Positions 41,598-51,157 are shown, numbered from the stretch's first letter. The stretch is DNA of 64,000 bases from Kibdelosporangium banguiense (GCF_017876405.1 NZ_JAGINW010000001.1:5965203-6029202), one strand, 5' to 3'. A program made the numbers and translations. The notes: a model not told the origin generated them from the sequence alone.

Positions 41598-43862
41598 TTA
41601 TGGATTGGGATTCTGCGGGTTGTGAGGACGGATGGTCAGCTCGTCCACGAGTCCATCTGTTGTGGACAGTCGCCGAGTGATTCCCACGATGGACGCCTTT
41701 GTCGTGGTGGGATAGGTGAGGGTGACCGTGTCGGTGAGTGCGCGGCGTGGGTCGCCGAGAACGGGGATGCGGTCGTAGACGGCGGTTGGTTGGGCCAGTT
41801 CGTCGAGCAATGTCCCAGCGAGGGCCTGAAACGGTTCGACACGTTGCCGCCACGGTTGCGTGGCCAGGTCGAGCGACCGGCGCCGGTATCGAGCAATCGA
41901 CGTCGCATCAGTGACGGTGTCGGTACGGACCGGGTCGGCGGTTACCAGTGTCCCGGATACACGGAACGCTGGCCGGGGCGTTGCCTCGTTGGTGGCCAGC
42001 CGGATAGCGAAGGCGTTGAGGTTGGTGATGAAGATCCGGGCGGTAGTGCCAGTCAGTCGCCGTACCGAGACTGCCACACCGCTGGTGACCTCCACTGTGG
42101 GCTGATCCACTCGGCTTGCCACGAACCCGCTGCGAACTGTGTCGTTCCAGTTCGCGGTCGTGACAGCGCGGATGGGCCCGGTGGTGAGGGTGACCGATCC
42201 CTCCGGTAGCACCACTACCCGGGTGAGGCCACCGTTGGCCGCCACCACATAGGACTGCGGGTCGGTGGACTCGATCAACACGCTGAGATCACGGGTGTAG
42301 GCCGGGGTGGCTGAAATGGTGATCTCATTGCGGACGCTGTCCATACTGGTCGTAGCAGTGACTTCGGCCAGGTCACTTGTGGTGAGTGTCGCGGTCGGAG
42401 GCGCCGCGCGGCGAGTGGTGAGCGTGTTGCGGTTGAGAAAGGAAAACCGGCCCGACTCGTTGAATCCGGGCACGGCGTACTCTGCCGCCGCGACCTCTTT
42501 CAGCAAGTCCCACGAGTCTCGGCCTGCGATCGCGGGCAGGTAGGTCAGTTCGTTCAGGCCAGGCTCAATGTCAGCGGGCCGGATGGTGGGAAGCCGCGGC
42601 CACTCGCCCGTGTTGGGTGGTGTTGCCGACGACCAGACGTGCACGCCGCTGATAGGGCGGGGAACGCTGACAACGGCAAGCGCGGACGGGTATTCGCCGC
42701 CGCCGAGCAGGTTCACCGTGGCGCGGGTGGTGGCCGTGACGCCGTCCACGAACCAGGTAACCGTGACCTCGGTGGGTCGGGTGGGAACAGTGCCAGCGCT
42801 GAAGAGCAGGTGTGCGCCGATGAACCGCCACCGCACCGTGGCATCCAGGACGATGGGGCAGGTCACGGTGACGTCCTGGGGAATGATGTTGTGGATCACC
42901 ACAGCGATACCGCCGTTGGGGTTCAGTGTGAGCCGGACCCACCGTTGGTCAGCGGGCTGGACTTCGACGAGGGGCGCCGTGGCGAGTCCTCCGCCGAGTG
43001 GCGCTCCGGCGCCGTGGTGAACCCACAGGCCCATCCCGAATCCGGCCCCGACGGTGAAGGTAACTTGCCCGTCGCCGGTATAGCTGGCCGTGTAGGGCGG
43101 GATGGGGCCGCCGCCGTTCGGGGCCAGCATCCCGTCCGGCCCGTCTGTCCATAGCGGACCTGTGTAGGTGCCGGTTGATCCGGTGGGTTGTCCGCCGAAT
43201 CCGACTTCCGGGGCCAGTGAGCCATGTCCAGTGACGGCGAGGATCGCGCCCGGCATCGGTGGCGCGGAGGTGAGCAGGCCGTTGGCGCGTAGGACATAGT
43301 CAACGATCCATTGGCTGTTCATCCAGTACCGGTAGCCGTCGCCGAACCGGGCGAGTTGCAGCCCGTCCAGGCTGATGGACGGCAGGGTGATGGCTGCCCG
43401 CAGCCGCTCCGCTCCGTCGGCGGCGGTGATCTCGACGGCGCCCGTGGATGCCCGTGCCGTCGTGGTGCGGATGGAGCCGGTGAACTGTCGTAGCAGCACC
43501 GGCCCCATCCGGGTCCGCATACCGAGGTCGTAGCGCAGGCCGACCCCGGGCCAGGACGGGTTGCCGCTGTGGGGTGTGACGGCGTCGATAATCGATGTGC
43601 CGCCCAGGAAGCGGCCTTCCAGGCGGGCGGTCAGGCTGGCGGAGGCGTAGCCCTCGGTCAGGCTGGTGCCTTCCGGCAGGTCCCCGGTGATCGCCCGGTC
43701 GACCTGGATATCGGTAGCCAGCGAGGTCAGGTCAGACCAGGGGTGGCTGAAGGTGCCGTCGCCGCCGAGGTCGACGAGCAGACGCCAGACCGGTTCGCGC
43801 ACAGGCTGGGCCAGGGCTTCGGCCAGTGCGTCATCCAGCGCGGGGTTTCCGGTCGACAGCAT
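41598..43862 (-). CDS. Minor tail / tail-tip protein
   Basis: 754 residues. Not recognised by motif, but size and place (between distal-tail and lysis genes) suit a tail-tip or baseplate protein. The N-terminus describes a beta-rich domain (WRLLVDLGGDGTFSHPWSDL) as in hub-like proteins; Gly/Thr/Val-rich beta segments follow. ATG 43862 has GGAGGTCG upstream. Confidence 0.7.
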   Translation of the reverse strand: MLSTGNPALDDALAEALAQPVREPVWRLLVDLGGDGTFSHPWSDLTSLATDIQVDRAITGDLPEGTSLTEGYASASLTARLEGRFLGGTSIIDAVTPHSGNPSWPGVGLRYDLGMRTRMGPVLLRQFTGSIRTTTARASTGAVEITAADGAERLRAAITLPSISLDGLQLARFGDGYRYWMNSQWIVDYVLRANGLLTSAPPMPGAILAVTGHGSLAPEVGFGGQPTGSTGTYTGPLWTDGPDGMLAPNGGGPIPPYTASYTGDGQVTFTVGAGFGMGLWVHHGAGAPLGGGLATAPLVEVQPADQRWVRLTLNPNGGIAVVIHNIIPQDVTVTCPIVLDATVRWRFIGAHLLFSAGTVPTRPTEVTVTWFVDGVTATTRATVNLLGGGEYPSALAVVSVPRPISGVHVWSSATPPNTGEWPRLPTIRPADIEPGLNELTYLPAIAGRDSWDLLKEVAAAEYAVPGFNESGRFSFLNRNTLTTRRAAPPTATLTTSDLAEVTATTSMDSVRNEITISATPAYTRDLSVLIESTDPQSYVVAANGGLTRVVVLPEGSVTLTTGPIRAVTTANWNDTVRSGFVASRVDQPTVEVTSGVAVSVRRLTGTTARIFITNLNAFAIRLATNEATPRPAFRVSGTLVTADPVRTDTVTDATSIARYRRRSLDLATQPWRQRVEPFQALAGTLLDELAQPTAVYDRIPVLGDPRRALTDTVTLTYPTTTKASIVGITRRLSTTDGLVDELTIRPHNPQNPNP

Positions 43863-43892
43863 CGGCGACCTCCACTCACGACACGACGGTGG

Positions 43893-44195
43893 TTACTGCT
43901 GGGCACGGCGGGCTTGCGCAGCAGCGTCTTCAGCGGCCCGGCGTAGGGCGCGTTCGCGGTCGAGTTCGGTTTCCAGTTCGCCGAGGCGTTGTTCCAGGGC
44001 GGCCAGCCGGGCGCGTAACCCGGCTAGGTCCGCTTCGTGGGTGGCGCGGGCTTGGGCCAGCTCTGCGGCGTGGTCCTTGTCGCGCACGGCTAGGGCGCGT
44101 TCGTGTTGAACGCGGTCGCGGAAGTTCGAGGCCAGTAGGTAGGCGATCACCAGCACCAAGGCGCCGCTGATACCGATGGCCGGAAGTTGGTCCAT
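43893..44195 (-). CDS. Membrane-anchored coiled-coil phage protein
   Basis: 100 residues: an N-terminal helix (ISGALVLVIAYLLASNF) and a long charged coiled coil (LAGLRARLAALEQRLGELETELDRE) to the end. The layout suggests a spanin-like or lysis accessory protein, but location between tail genes is unusual. ATG 44195. Confidence 0.6.
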   Translation of the reverse strand: MDQLPAIGISGALVLVIAYLLASNFRDRVQHERALAVRDKDHAAELAQARATHEADLAGLRARLAALEQRLGELETELDRERALRRAAEDAAAQARRAQQ

Positions 44196-44283
44196 GTGGC
44201 CGCTCCAGGGTGGTGTGGGGTGTGACGATCTCCTGCCGGGCGCCTGGGGGCGCGGGCAGGGACCAAGGGAAAAGGGGTGGAGA

Positions 44284-44874
44284 GTGAACCGCGTATTCGC
44301 TGCTGCGGTGGTGGCGTGTGCCGTCCTGACCGGCGGGTGCACCGGTCAGGCCGACGTCGGCGGCGGCGGTGGTGGCGGTGGTGGCACGCCGGCATCGGCC
44401 GTGTCCGGTGTGGCGTCTGCGAGCAGGCCTCCGGTGTTGTCCCGGGTGTTGGGCGAGTACGCCGGTTTTGGGTCGTCCTGCCAGAGCCACACTGACCCGG
44501 GTTGCACTCTTCGGTTCACCGTGACCAAAGTGTCTGAGTGCGCGGCAGGCGTGTCCCCGGGCGGGCCGCCGCCGCCGGGGACCCGTCGCAAGGTGGTGTG
44601 GCTGGAGGTCGCGACCGGTCCCGGTTTCACCGACTCCGCCGAGAGTCAGGACCTCGTCACGCAATTTACGTCCGTGGACTCCCGAGGTGTGACCTCGGGG
44701 ACGATCCGGGCGGATTCCATGGGGCCGTGCGTGCCACGACATCAGCGGATCGGGCCGCCGCTGGATCACTGGCAGCCGGGCAAGAAGTACGCGGGCGGGG
44801 TCGAGGTGTTTCTGCCGGATGGCGCTGCCAAGATCGTGAACGGCAGGAACACAGTAGAGTGGTCTTTGCCGTAG
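44284..44874 (+). CDS. Prophage-encoded lipoprotein
   Basis: 196 residues. Signal peptide with lipobox LTGGC, then a Gly-rich linker and a beta-rich domain with four Cys in the mature part. GTG 44284 has AGGGG 6 nt upstream. It is on the strand opposite to the late genes, so it has its own promoter and is likely expressed in the lysogen. Surface lipoproteins in this position often alter the host surface or block superinfection; that role is inferred. Confidence 0.75.
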   Translation: MNRVFAAAVVACAVLTGGCTGQADVGGGGGGGGGTPASAVSGVASASRPPVLSRVLGEYAGFGSSCQSHTDPGCTLRFTVTKVSECAAGVSPGGPPPPGTRRKVVWLEVATGPGFTDSAESQDLVTQFTSVDSRGVTSGTIRADSMGPCVPRHQRIGPPLDHWQPGKKYAGGVEVFLPDGAAKIVNGRNTVEWSLP

Positions 44875-44913
44875 GCGTTCGGGTATTGCTCTTAGTGTGG
44901 CTGTGCTGCGTGC

Positions 44914-46518
44914 TCAGCGACGTTTGAGCGGGCCGATCACAACGTCGAGGCCGAGGTGTTCGGTGAGGAGATGTTTGAGTTCGGGTCCTCCGATGAGTTG
45001 GATTCTGCCGTGCCGGTTTTTGAAATCCTCAGTTGCCTTGCCGAACCACGAGGTGGTCACGAGCACGCCGCGGCTGGCGCGCTTGTCGTCCATGACGCCG
45101 GCGAGCGCACGTATCGCCTCGACAGGGACTACCCCGCGGTAGCGCTTGGCTTGGATGACGCAGACTCCGCCCATGATCGGGTCTTCGTTGACCGCGATCG
45201 CGTCGACGCCGTCGTCGCGGGATGCCTGGGTGACCCAGGATTTCATACCCATCGCTTCGAACAGTTGCTTGACGAGGATTTCGAACTCGAACGGCCGCAT
45301 CTCAACCAATACTGGTCGGGCGTCGAGCCCGGCTGCGGCGTCGTGCGCGTCGACCCTCCGGTACTTGGACAAGTCAGGGTCGAAGATCGGGCGAACCGCC
45401 TCGAGGTCCCATGGATGGAGCGAGATGAGCGCGTTGAGATGCCGGAGACACTCCGTGGGATCTAGTTCGTCGAGAACAAATTGCGCGAACTGCGCACGTG
45501 TTGCCGACACGCTGACCAGACAGGGACGTTCTGGTTGGCCTGTGGCTTTGTTGCGAGTGGACACGTGGCCGTTGACCGCCACCTCATCGACGACCTCCGT
45601 CGGATGGATGTCGAAGGCATCGCGCATGGTGCGCAGTACGAGTTGGGCAACCAGGTTGGCGTAGCGCTGCTTGATCTCCTTGGCTGGTCGAGGTTTGGCG
45701 GTGATCTCGTCACGGGTGCGGACATAGGTGTACTCGCGCGTTTCCGGGATAACGCCTACTCCGGGTAGATCACGGACGATCAGCAGCTTGCGGGCGTCGC
45801 CCTGATATGCCGTCTCCACATCAACGGGCAGATCATCCGGCAACGGCGACGCTTCAAGGAGCAGTTCGAAGTAGTCTTCAACAGCCCCGGGTACGCCTGC
45901 CGTGACGTCTCGCTCCAACTGGTCGACCTGAGTGTTGTTCTGCTCCACCTGTTGGCGCTGGGACGCTTCGGCTGTTGCGTGCCGGGACTTGGCTTGGGCG
46001 AGCGATGCTAGTCGGTGGCGCTCGTGGTCTTCGTGCTTGGCTTTTTCCTGGGCGAAACGTTCCTGAGCGTCCTTGACGGCGCGCTCATGGCTGGTCTTGC
46101 CGAACATTCGTCCTAAGCCTGTGGGTGGTGGGGGAGCGTACTGCTCCCAAGATGGTGGCTGCTTGGATGGGGCCACGCTGCCAGGGTTGAACGGCGTAGG
46201 TTTGTATGTCTGCCGAAGTTGCTTGAACGAGAACGTTCGGGGTTCGGTGCCGATGAGAATCGTGTCCAACTCAGCGAGACGCGCATTGACCCCTGCGGTC
46301 AATTCAAGGGCACGGGCCTGTTGCTCCTGTAGGTGCTGGGCTCGCTGCTCACGTATCGCCTGCGCTTCGGAGCGTTGGGCCGCTTGCTCGGAGCGCTGCT
46401 GCTCTCGCACGGCTCGGTCAGCCAATCGCTTCTGTTCTGCCTGAAAACGTCGCTCTGCAAGTTCCCGTTGCCTGCGTTGGTGCTCAAGCTCCGCGAAGAA
46501 TCCGCGCTTCCGCGCCAT
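44914..46518 (-). CDS. Mrr-like restriction endonuclease with N-terminal coiled coil
   Basis: 534 residues. Residues 1-75 and 145-205 are charged coiled coil (RQRELAERRFQAEQKRLADR). The C-terminal about 130 residues are an Mrr_cat PD-(D/E)xK domain: FEFEILVKQLFEAMGM, DDGVDAIAV (catalytic Asp) and VIQAKRYRG (Q-x-K), then RGVLVTTSWFGKATEDF. Mrr-type enzymes cut modified or foreign DNA. ATG 46518 is chosen over an in-frame TTG. It lies between two tail genes where no such gene belongs, beside a lipoprotein on the other strand. Likely phage-borne defence cargo. Confidence 0.85.
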   Translation of the reverse strand: MARKRGFFAELEHQRRQRELAERRFQAEQKRLADRAVREQQRSEQAAQRSEAQAIREQRAQHLQEQQARALELTAGVNARLAELDTILIGTEPRTFSFKQLRQTYKPTPFNPGSVAPSKQPPSWEQYAPPPPTGLGRMFGKTSHERAVKDAQERFAQEKAKHEDHERHRLASLAQAKSRHATAEASQRQQVEQNNTQVDQLERDVTAGVPGAVEDYFELLLEASPLPDDLPVDVETAYQGDARKLLIVRDLPGVGVIPETREYTYVRTRDEITAKPRPAKEIKQRYANLVAQLVLRTMRDAFDIHPTEVVDEVAVNGHVSTRNKATGQPERPCLVSVSATRAQFAQFVLDELDPTECLRHLNALISLHPWDLEAVRPIFDPDLSKYRRVDAHDAAAGLDARPVLVEMRPFEFEILVKQLFEAMGMKSWVTQASRDDGVDAIAVNEDPIMGGVCVIQAKRYRGVVPVEAIRALAGVMDDKRASRGVLVTTSWFGKATEDFKNRHGRIQLIGGPELKHLLTEHLGLDVVIGPLKRR

Positions 46519-46669
46519 ATTCAACCCCGCCCTCGTGACGCCAGATCCGCCCTACGACATTAGTGGGCGGTCGTCCCATACGCTACATTGCTCGCGGATC
46601 TCAGCAGCCGTCTCTGATTGTCAATCGGCCGTTTGGTGTTCTCTAGCGAACTTATCGCGGTTCTTTTGC

Positions 46670-47512
46670 TTAAGCCTCTAGTAGGGTGAGCGTTGAGGCG
46701 TGGTATCCGTACTCGGGATAGGTGTCTGCAAGGGACTCCACGACGACAACCGGGCAGCCGCTGCCTGGACCCCAGGGCGACGCCGTTGTGGCGGCTTCGA
46801 GTTGCCACCCGGTGGTGGTGACCATCCCGGCTGGGCCGCCGCTGGGCACGTCGAGTCCGACCGCACACCCTGCTTGTCCTGTGTTCGGCGTGAGGGTGAC
46901 CGCCAGTCGTTGGTACACGGCGGTCAGTCCGATGGCGGGACCGAACACCGGTGCACCGGCAACGCCCGCTGCGTCGAACGGCACCACCACCGCCCGAGCG
47001 GTGAGGCCCTCCCCTGTGGCGTAGATGGAAAGCGTGACCTGTTCACCGGTGATAAGCGGCACGCGGCCGGTGAGGTTGTCGCCGACGATCAACCGGCCGC
47101 CGGTCGTGGCCGGAATGGCCCACGTGATCGCACCGGCGGCGAACACCTCGGGCGGTGGAGTACTCGGCGTGAAGGTCACGGTTCCTTGTGTCGGGGTGAA
47201 TCCGGCGATGTTGCGGAACCGGCTGCCGCCTGAGGATGCCTGGGCGGCGAGCCGGTTCTTGCGTTGCGGATCGATCAGGCGAAGCGGGCCGTCGATCAAA
47301 CCGAGGTACAGGGCTTCCACGTAGGACAGTTCGTCGTGAGTGAGATAGTCCCATTGCAGTTTGTAGGTCCGCTTGTGCCCGAGGGTGTCTACCGTGGTGG
47401 TTCCGTTGAGCGATCGGTGGGTGGCGCCGAGCCTCTCGTTGGTCGCGTCGAGTCCTTTCATGGGGTCGCGCAGCTGGCGCAGCGCGCCGAGGCGTCCGAG
47501 GTAAAAGGGCAT
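46670..47512 (-). CDS. Distal tail / minor tail protein
   Basis: 280 residues. The N-terminus MPFYLGRLGALRQLRDP and the GHKRTYKLQWDYLTHDELSYVE region resemble the actinophage tail protein that follows the tape measure; the C-terminal half is beta-rich and may bind carbohydrate. ATG 47512 has GGAGGTG and follows the tape-measure stop. Confidence 0.72.
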   Translation of the reverse strand: MPFYLGRLGALRQLRDPMKGLDATNERLGATHRSLNGTTTVDTLGHKRTYKLQWDYLTHDELSYVEALYLGLIDGPLRLIDPQRKNRLAAQASSGGSRFRNIAGFTPTQGTVTFTPSTPPPEVFAAGAITWAIPATTGGRLIVGDNLTGRVPLITGEQVTLSIYATGEGLTARAVVVPFDAAGVAGAPVFGPAIGLTAVYQRLAVTLTPNTGQAGCAVGLDVPSGGPAGMVTTTGWQLEAATTASPWGPGSGCPVVVVESLADTYPEYGYHASTLTLLEA

Positions 47513-47518
47513 TGGGGT

Positions 47519-49819
47519 TCACCTCCGGGCGTTGGTCCGGGTGTCGAGCCGCACGTATCGGCCTAGGGAGTCATCCAGCCGCAGCCGTGCACCGGTCAAC
47601 GCGATCCGTAGCGCCTCGGCGAGAGCTTCCGGGGTGACCGTGGCCCCGCCGCCTCTCGGGGCCGATGTGGTGGTGCCAGTGCGGGGAGTGAGGTCAAACC
47701 CCATCCTGTTCGCAGTCTCGGCGAGCAACGCTTGGCTGCGCGATGACCGGTTGATCGGAATGTACGCCTCGTCATCCTTCGCCCTGTCGCCGATGATCCG
47801 CCATGTGTTGGGCGGAACCATCGTGGCGCGACCGGCGGCCATCGGGGTGAGTCGGCCGCCGGTCGCGAACCGGAGGATGTTGCCGGCAGCGTTCATGGGC
47901 GGTAGCGGGAACGGGATGTCTCCGCCGCCTGCCGGCGGTTGGGTGACGATCCGCATGTAGATATTGATCCACGGTTCATTGCGCAACCGGTCGACGGCTG
48001 CTTGTGCCGCATGGACTTTCGGAGTCAGGTTGTCGTCCGCATCCAGGCGGATGGTCTTGCCCTTGAGGTTGAAGATGCTGTTTCCGGCGGCGTCGACCTG
48101 AACCGTGATCCCAGCGGCCGACAATGCGGTCTGGTCCATCGCGCCGATGGCTTGGCGCAGCGCGAGAGGCGCGTTCGTGCCGTAGATCTGAGCCAGCCGA
48201 AGGGTTTCCTCGTTCATCCCTTTGACCTTGGCGGCGTTGATGTCGGCCTCGACACCGCTGGTCACCAGGGACGCCTTGTAGTTGCCCGCCTGGGTGATGG
48301 CTTGCAGAATGGCGGAGTTCCATCCCTCTGTTGCCTGCTTGCCCTCCAGCGACGACGCGGTGTGCTTCTGCAGACTGCTGATCACGTTCTGGCGGGCTTG
48401 CTGCTCGGCGAGAATGCTTTCCCGGTACTGCTGTTGCGACCCGATCGCGCCGAAGACCGCCAGTGTCTGCTCACTGATGCGCTGGGTGTGCGTCTTGGTC
48501 GCGTCCGCGGCCTGCTTCTGCGCGCGGGCCTCAGCCTCCACCGCCTCGGAGAGATTGCGTTGTGCTCCAGCCGCGGCCTGCGAGGTCGGGCCGAACTTCC
48601 GGACGGCCTCGTCGTACTGTTCCTGGGCTTGTTTGACTCTCTGGGTGGCGGCTTCCACTTTGCTCATCGCAGTACCGGTGGCGTTGAGCTGCTGGTTGGT
48701 CTTCTCGGTGTCTTCGGAGATCAGTTCGAAGATGGCGCCCAAACCCACGACGGCGGCGCCGACCACGGGGATCGCCCCGCCGACCTTGCCCAGAACACCG
48801 CCGACTTTGCCCAGGGCACCAGTGGCGGTCCCAGCTCCGGCGCCGAGTGTGCCGCTGGCGGCGGCAGCTTCCTTGGCACGGCTGGCGAAACCGGTCAACG
48901 CGGTGGCTGCTGAGGCGACGCCCGCGCCGATCCCAGTGAACAGTTTGAATGACGCGGCGACGCTCAGCGCGATACCGGCCAGCGGCCCGAGCACGCCTGA
49001 CAATGGGCGGATCACGCCGAGTACACCGGTCAAGATGTTGAGCACGCTGCTTGCGGTCGCAGACAACACCGGCAACGCACCAGCGGCGAGGCTGGACACT
49101 GTGGAGGTCAGTGCGGAGAACAGTTCGCGCAGATCACGCAGGACCGGGGCGCCGGAGGTGGACAGTTGCGCGAACAGGGTTCCGGCGAACCCCAGTGTGT
49201 CCTGGACGATTCCGCCCACTTCGGACAGTGCTTGCCCTGCGGACGGCGCGGCGGTGCTGATGTTGCTGAAGAAGTCAGACACGCCGGTGCCTGTTTGCTC
49301 GGCCAGGGAGCGCAGGCCTTCAAACACTGGCTGTGAGGAGGCTACCGCTTCCTTGACCCCGGGCATCGTGTTGGACACGAACCCGGTGAACCCCTCGGTC
49401 AGGGTCTCGATCCCTGGGCCTACCAACGAGAACAGTTCGCGGAGATCAGGCTGGATTGACCGGAACGATTCCGACAGTTGCCCGGCGACGTTCTGGAACA
49501 CCGGGATCAGAGGCTGGGCAGCTTCGGTTGTTCCTTGGCGGATCTCGTCCCAGAGGCCGCCAAACGACGCCTTGAGCTGGGCGTTGTTGGCCAGCGCTGC
49601 CGCGCCCATCCCGCCGAACGCGAGAGTCAAGCCCGCCAGCGCGCCCCCGACGGCTGTGCCCGCTGCTGCCGCCCCTGCGCTGACCCCGGCCAGGCTCTTG
49701 ATCGACAGGGAACCGAACGCGTTCAGCTTGTCGTGCGCCCTGTCCGCCGAGTCCCCCACGCTGTTGAGCGCTGGTGAGCCACGGTCGATGCCTAGGATGG
49801 TGAAGATCAGATCTCGCAA
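47519..49819 (-). CDS. Tape-measure protein
   Basis: 766 residues. Alternating hydrophobic helical segments (LSIKSLAGVSAGAAAAGTAV; VGGAIPVVGAAVVGLGAIFE) and coiled-coil stretches (VEAATQRVKQAQEQYDEAVR), with a C-terminal domain including RIIGDRAKDDEAYIPINRSS, typical of siphovirus tape measures. It sets tail length. The TTG start at 49819 is inside a hairpin that also hides the ribosome site, so translation may depend on ribosomes leaving the upstream chaperone frame. Confidence 0.9.
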   Translation of the reverse strand: MRDLIFTILGIDRGSPALNSVGDSADRAHDKLNAFGSLSIKSLAGVSAGAAAAGTAVGGALAGLTLAFGGMGAAALANNAQLKASFGGLWDEIRQGTTEAAQPLIPVFQNVAGQLSESFRSIQPDLRELFSLVGPGIETLTEGFTGFVSNTMPGVKEAVASSQPVFEGLRSLAEQTGTGVSDFFSNISTAAPSAGQALSEVGGIVQDTLGFAGTLFAQLSTSGAPVLRDLRELFSALTSTVSSLAAGALPVLSATASSVLNILTGVLGVIRPLSGVLGPLAGIALSVAASFKLFTGIGAGVASAATALTGFASRAKEAAAASGTLGAGAGTATGALGKVGGVLGKVGGAIPVVGAAVVGLGAIFELISEDTEKTNQQLNATGTAMSKVEAATQRVKQAQEQYDEAVRKFGPTSQAAAGAQRNLSEAVEAEARAQKQAADATKTHTQRISEQTLAVFGAIGSQQQYRESILAEQQARQNVISSLQKHTASSLEGKQATEGWNSAILQAITQAGNYKASLVTSGVEADINAAKVKGMNEETLRLAQIYGTNAPLALRQAIGAMDQTALSAAGITVQVDAAGNSIFNLKGKTIRLDADDNLTPKVHAAQAAVDRLRNEPWINIYMRIVTQPPAGGGDIPFPLPPMNAAGNILRFATGGRLTPMAAGRATMVPPNTWRIIGDRAKDDEAYIPINRSSRSQALLAETANRMGFDLTPRTGTTTSAPRGGGATVTPEALAEALRIALTGARLRLDDSLGRYVRLDTRTNARR

Positions 49820-49837
49820 GGGGTTTCACCCCTTGCG
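49815..49837 (-). promoter_or_regulatory. Hairpin covering ribosome site and start codon of tape measure
   Basis: On the minus strand CGCAAGGGGT, three bases, ACCCCTTGCG: a perfect 10-bp stem. The first arm carries AAGGGG (ribosome site), the second the TTG start. It could keep tape-measure synthesis linked to translation of the chaperone frameshift product, which ends 4 bp upstream. Confidence 0.65.
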
Positions 49838-49840
49838 GCG

Positions 49841-50313
49841 TCATCCGGTTTTCACGTCTGCCAGTCGTTGCTCAACGAGATCAACGCACATCAGGAAGTC
49901 CACGTAAGACATCTCGTCGACGTCAGCGGGCTTGATGTTCCACAGCAACAGGAGATACGGCTTGTACTGGGCTACTTTCCTTCGGTGACGGGGTTGACGC
50001 CATCCTGGTGTGCCTCGGTAGGGTCCGGCCGCTCCTCGGCGGGCTCCTCGCTGTCCGGCTCGCCGGGGGCATCGGGGATGAACTGGAGGGCCGCGTAGTT
50101 GTAGTCCAGCTCGTCGTACTCGACGTGTTCGCCCAGGCGGCGCCGCGCCAGCCAGAAGAACGCGTTACGGCCGGTACCTCCGTGACTGTTGAAGCTGTCC
50201 ACCAGGTAGCCGATGCTCGCTCCAGTGACCTTCTCCAGAAGGATCACCTCGCGGTTGGACAGATGGTCTGTGTCAAAGGGATAGTCGATGTCGTCGAGGA
50301 CAAATTTGGCCAT
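49841..50313 (-). CDS. Tail assembly chaperone long form (G-T) by -1 frameshift
   Basis: The short chaperone frame continues, after a -1 slip at GGAAAG just before its stop, for 45 more residues (KVAQYKPYLLLLWNIKPADV..., ending DVKTG) to a TGA at 49841. Content such as LLLWNIKPADVDEMSYVDFL is like T-domains of other siphoviruses. Long and short forms together fold the tape measure. Confidence 0.7.
49972..50313 (-). CDS. Tail assembly chaperone short form (G)
   Basis: 113 residues: VLDDIDYPFDTDHLSNREVI at the start and an acidic tail (PDAPGEPDSEEPAEERPDPT). It stands just before the tape measure, the fixed place of the G chaperone in siphoviruses. Ends TAG at 49972. Confidence 0.8.
   Translation of the reverse strand: MAKFVLDDIDYPFDTDHLSNREVILLEKVTGASIGYLVDSFNSHGGTGRNAFFWLARRRLGEHVEYDELDYNYAALQFIPDAPGEPDSEEPAEERPDPTEAHQDGVNPVTEGK
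49975..49980 (-). other. Putative -1 ribosomal slippery site
   Basis: GGAAAG read as GGA AAG followed directly by TAG. Slipping back one base lets AAA pair in the A site. It resembles the lambda site GGGAAAG but with A in the first place. Confidence 0.6.
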
Positions 50314-50322
50314 TGTGGACTC

Positions 50323-50883
50323 CTATTCCAGTTTGTCGATGAACCGCTCGACGACGTCGAACGCCTCTTGTCGAATGCGTGGGCCGCCCGATCGCATCGC
50401 GTCGTCAAACCACGCCGGAGGCGCGGACTGTGCGACCCAGATGTCCCGGTTGCCAAACACGGGGTGTTTCCAACGGCCCTCGTTGAGATGACCGGGCAGC
50501 GTGCGTTGGTCAGGCGGGAGCACGTTCTTGTTCAGGTGGATGCGCACATTGGCCGACGTGCCCGAGGTGCTGACCCGTGCCCGGACCGAACGGGCGATCG
50601 TCGCTCGCAGGCCTGCGCGAGCATGCGCGCGGTTCTTCGCCCGGTCGGTCGCCTTGCGGCGGCCCAAGGCCGTTGCGGCACGGGCCGCCCGAGCCGACGC
50701 GCCACCACTGGCGCCGGTCACTGAAAGCGACTGCACCCGACTTTGCGCGTCCTGGACCACCGGGGCCGCGGCTTCCCGCATCGCGCGAGCGAGTTCCCGT
50801 CTCAGGTCTCCCCGCCCGGCCTGCTTGAGCTGAACGGCGAGGCGCCGGAATTCCTCGGTGCCCTCGACCTTGACCGCGACCAT
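50323..50883 (-). CDS. HK97 gp10-like head-tail/tail-completion protein
   Basis: 186 residues: VKVEGTEEFRRLAVQLKQAG at the start and AREAAAPVVQDAQ-type helices as in HK97 gp10-like proteins; the middle part is Ala/Arg-rich. ATG 50883 has GGAGG. Lies between the tail-chaperone gene and an inserted + strand gene. Confidence 0.7.
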   Translation of the reverse strand: MVAVKVEGTEEFRRLAVQLKQAGRGDLRRELARAMREAAAPVVQDAQSRVQSLSVTGASGGASARAARAATALGRRKATDRAKNRAHARAGLRATIARSVRARVSTSGTSANVRIHLNKNVLPPDQRTLPGHLNEGRWKHPVFGNRDIWVAQSAPPAWFDDAMRSGGPRIRQEAFDVVERFIDKLE

Positions 50884-51157
50884 GAACGGCCTCCTGCCCA
50901 GGCACGTGCGGGACGGGATGCCACAGGGGTTCGCGGCGCTCACGCTGGACCGCGCCCCTCGAACGGGTGAGCACACTTGCCTGCCCGGCGATCCGGAAAG
51001 GCGCGATGTCAATGCCGTTACAGAAGCGCTATACAACCTCGCGCAGGTACTCCAGGCCGAGTAACGCCATGGTTCGTCTTAGTCCCCTTAGTCCTGGATG
51101 CAGCCGAGCGGGCTTCCAGCGAGACAGAGGCCGGTATCATGTGGAACCCTCCTCGTT

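Noticed and set aside
48282..49907. 541-codon + strand frame opposite the tape measure
   Set aside because: Pro/Ala/Ser-rich antisense product with no domain; the tape measure accounts for the region.
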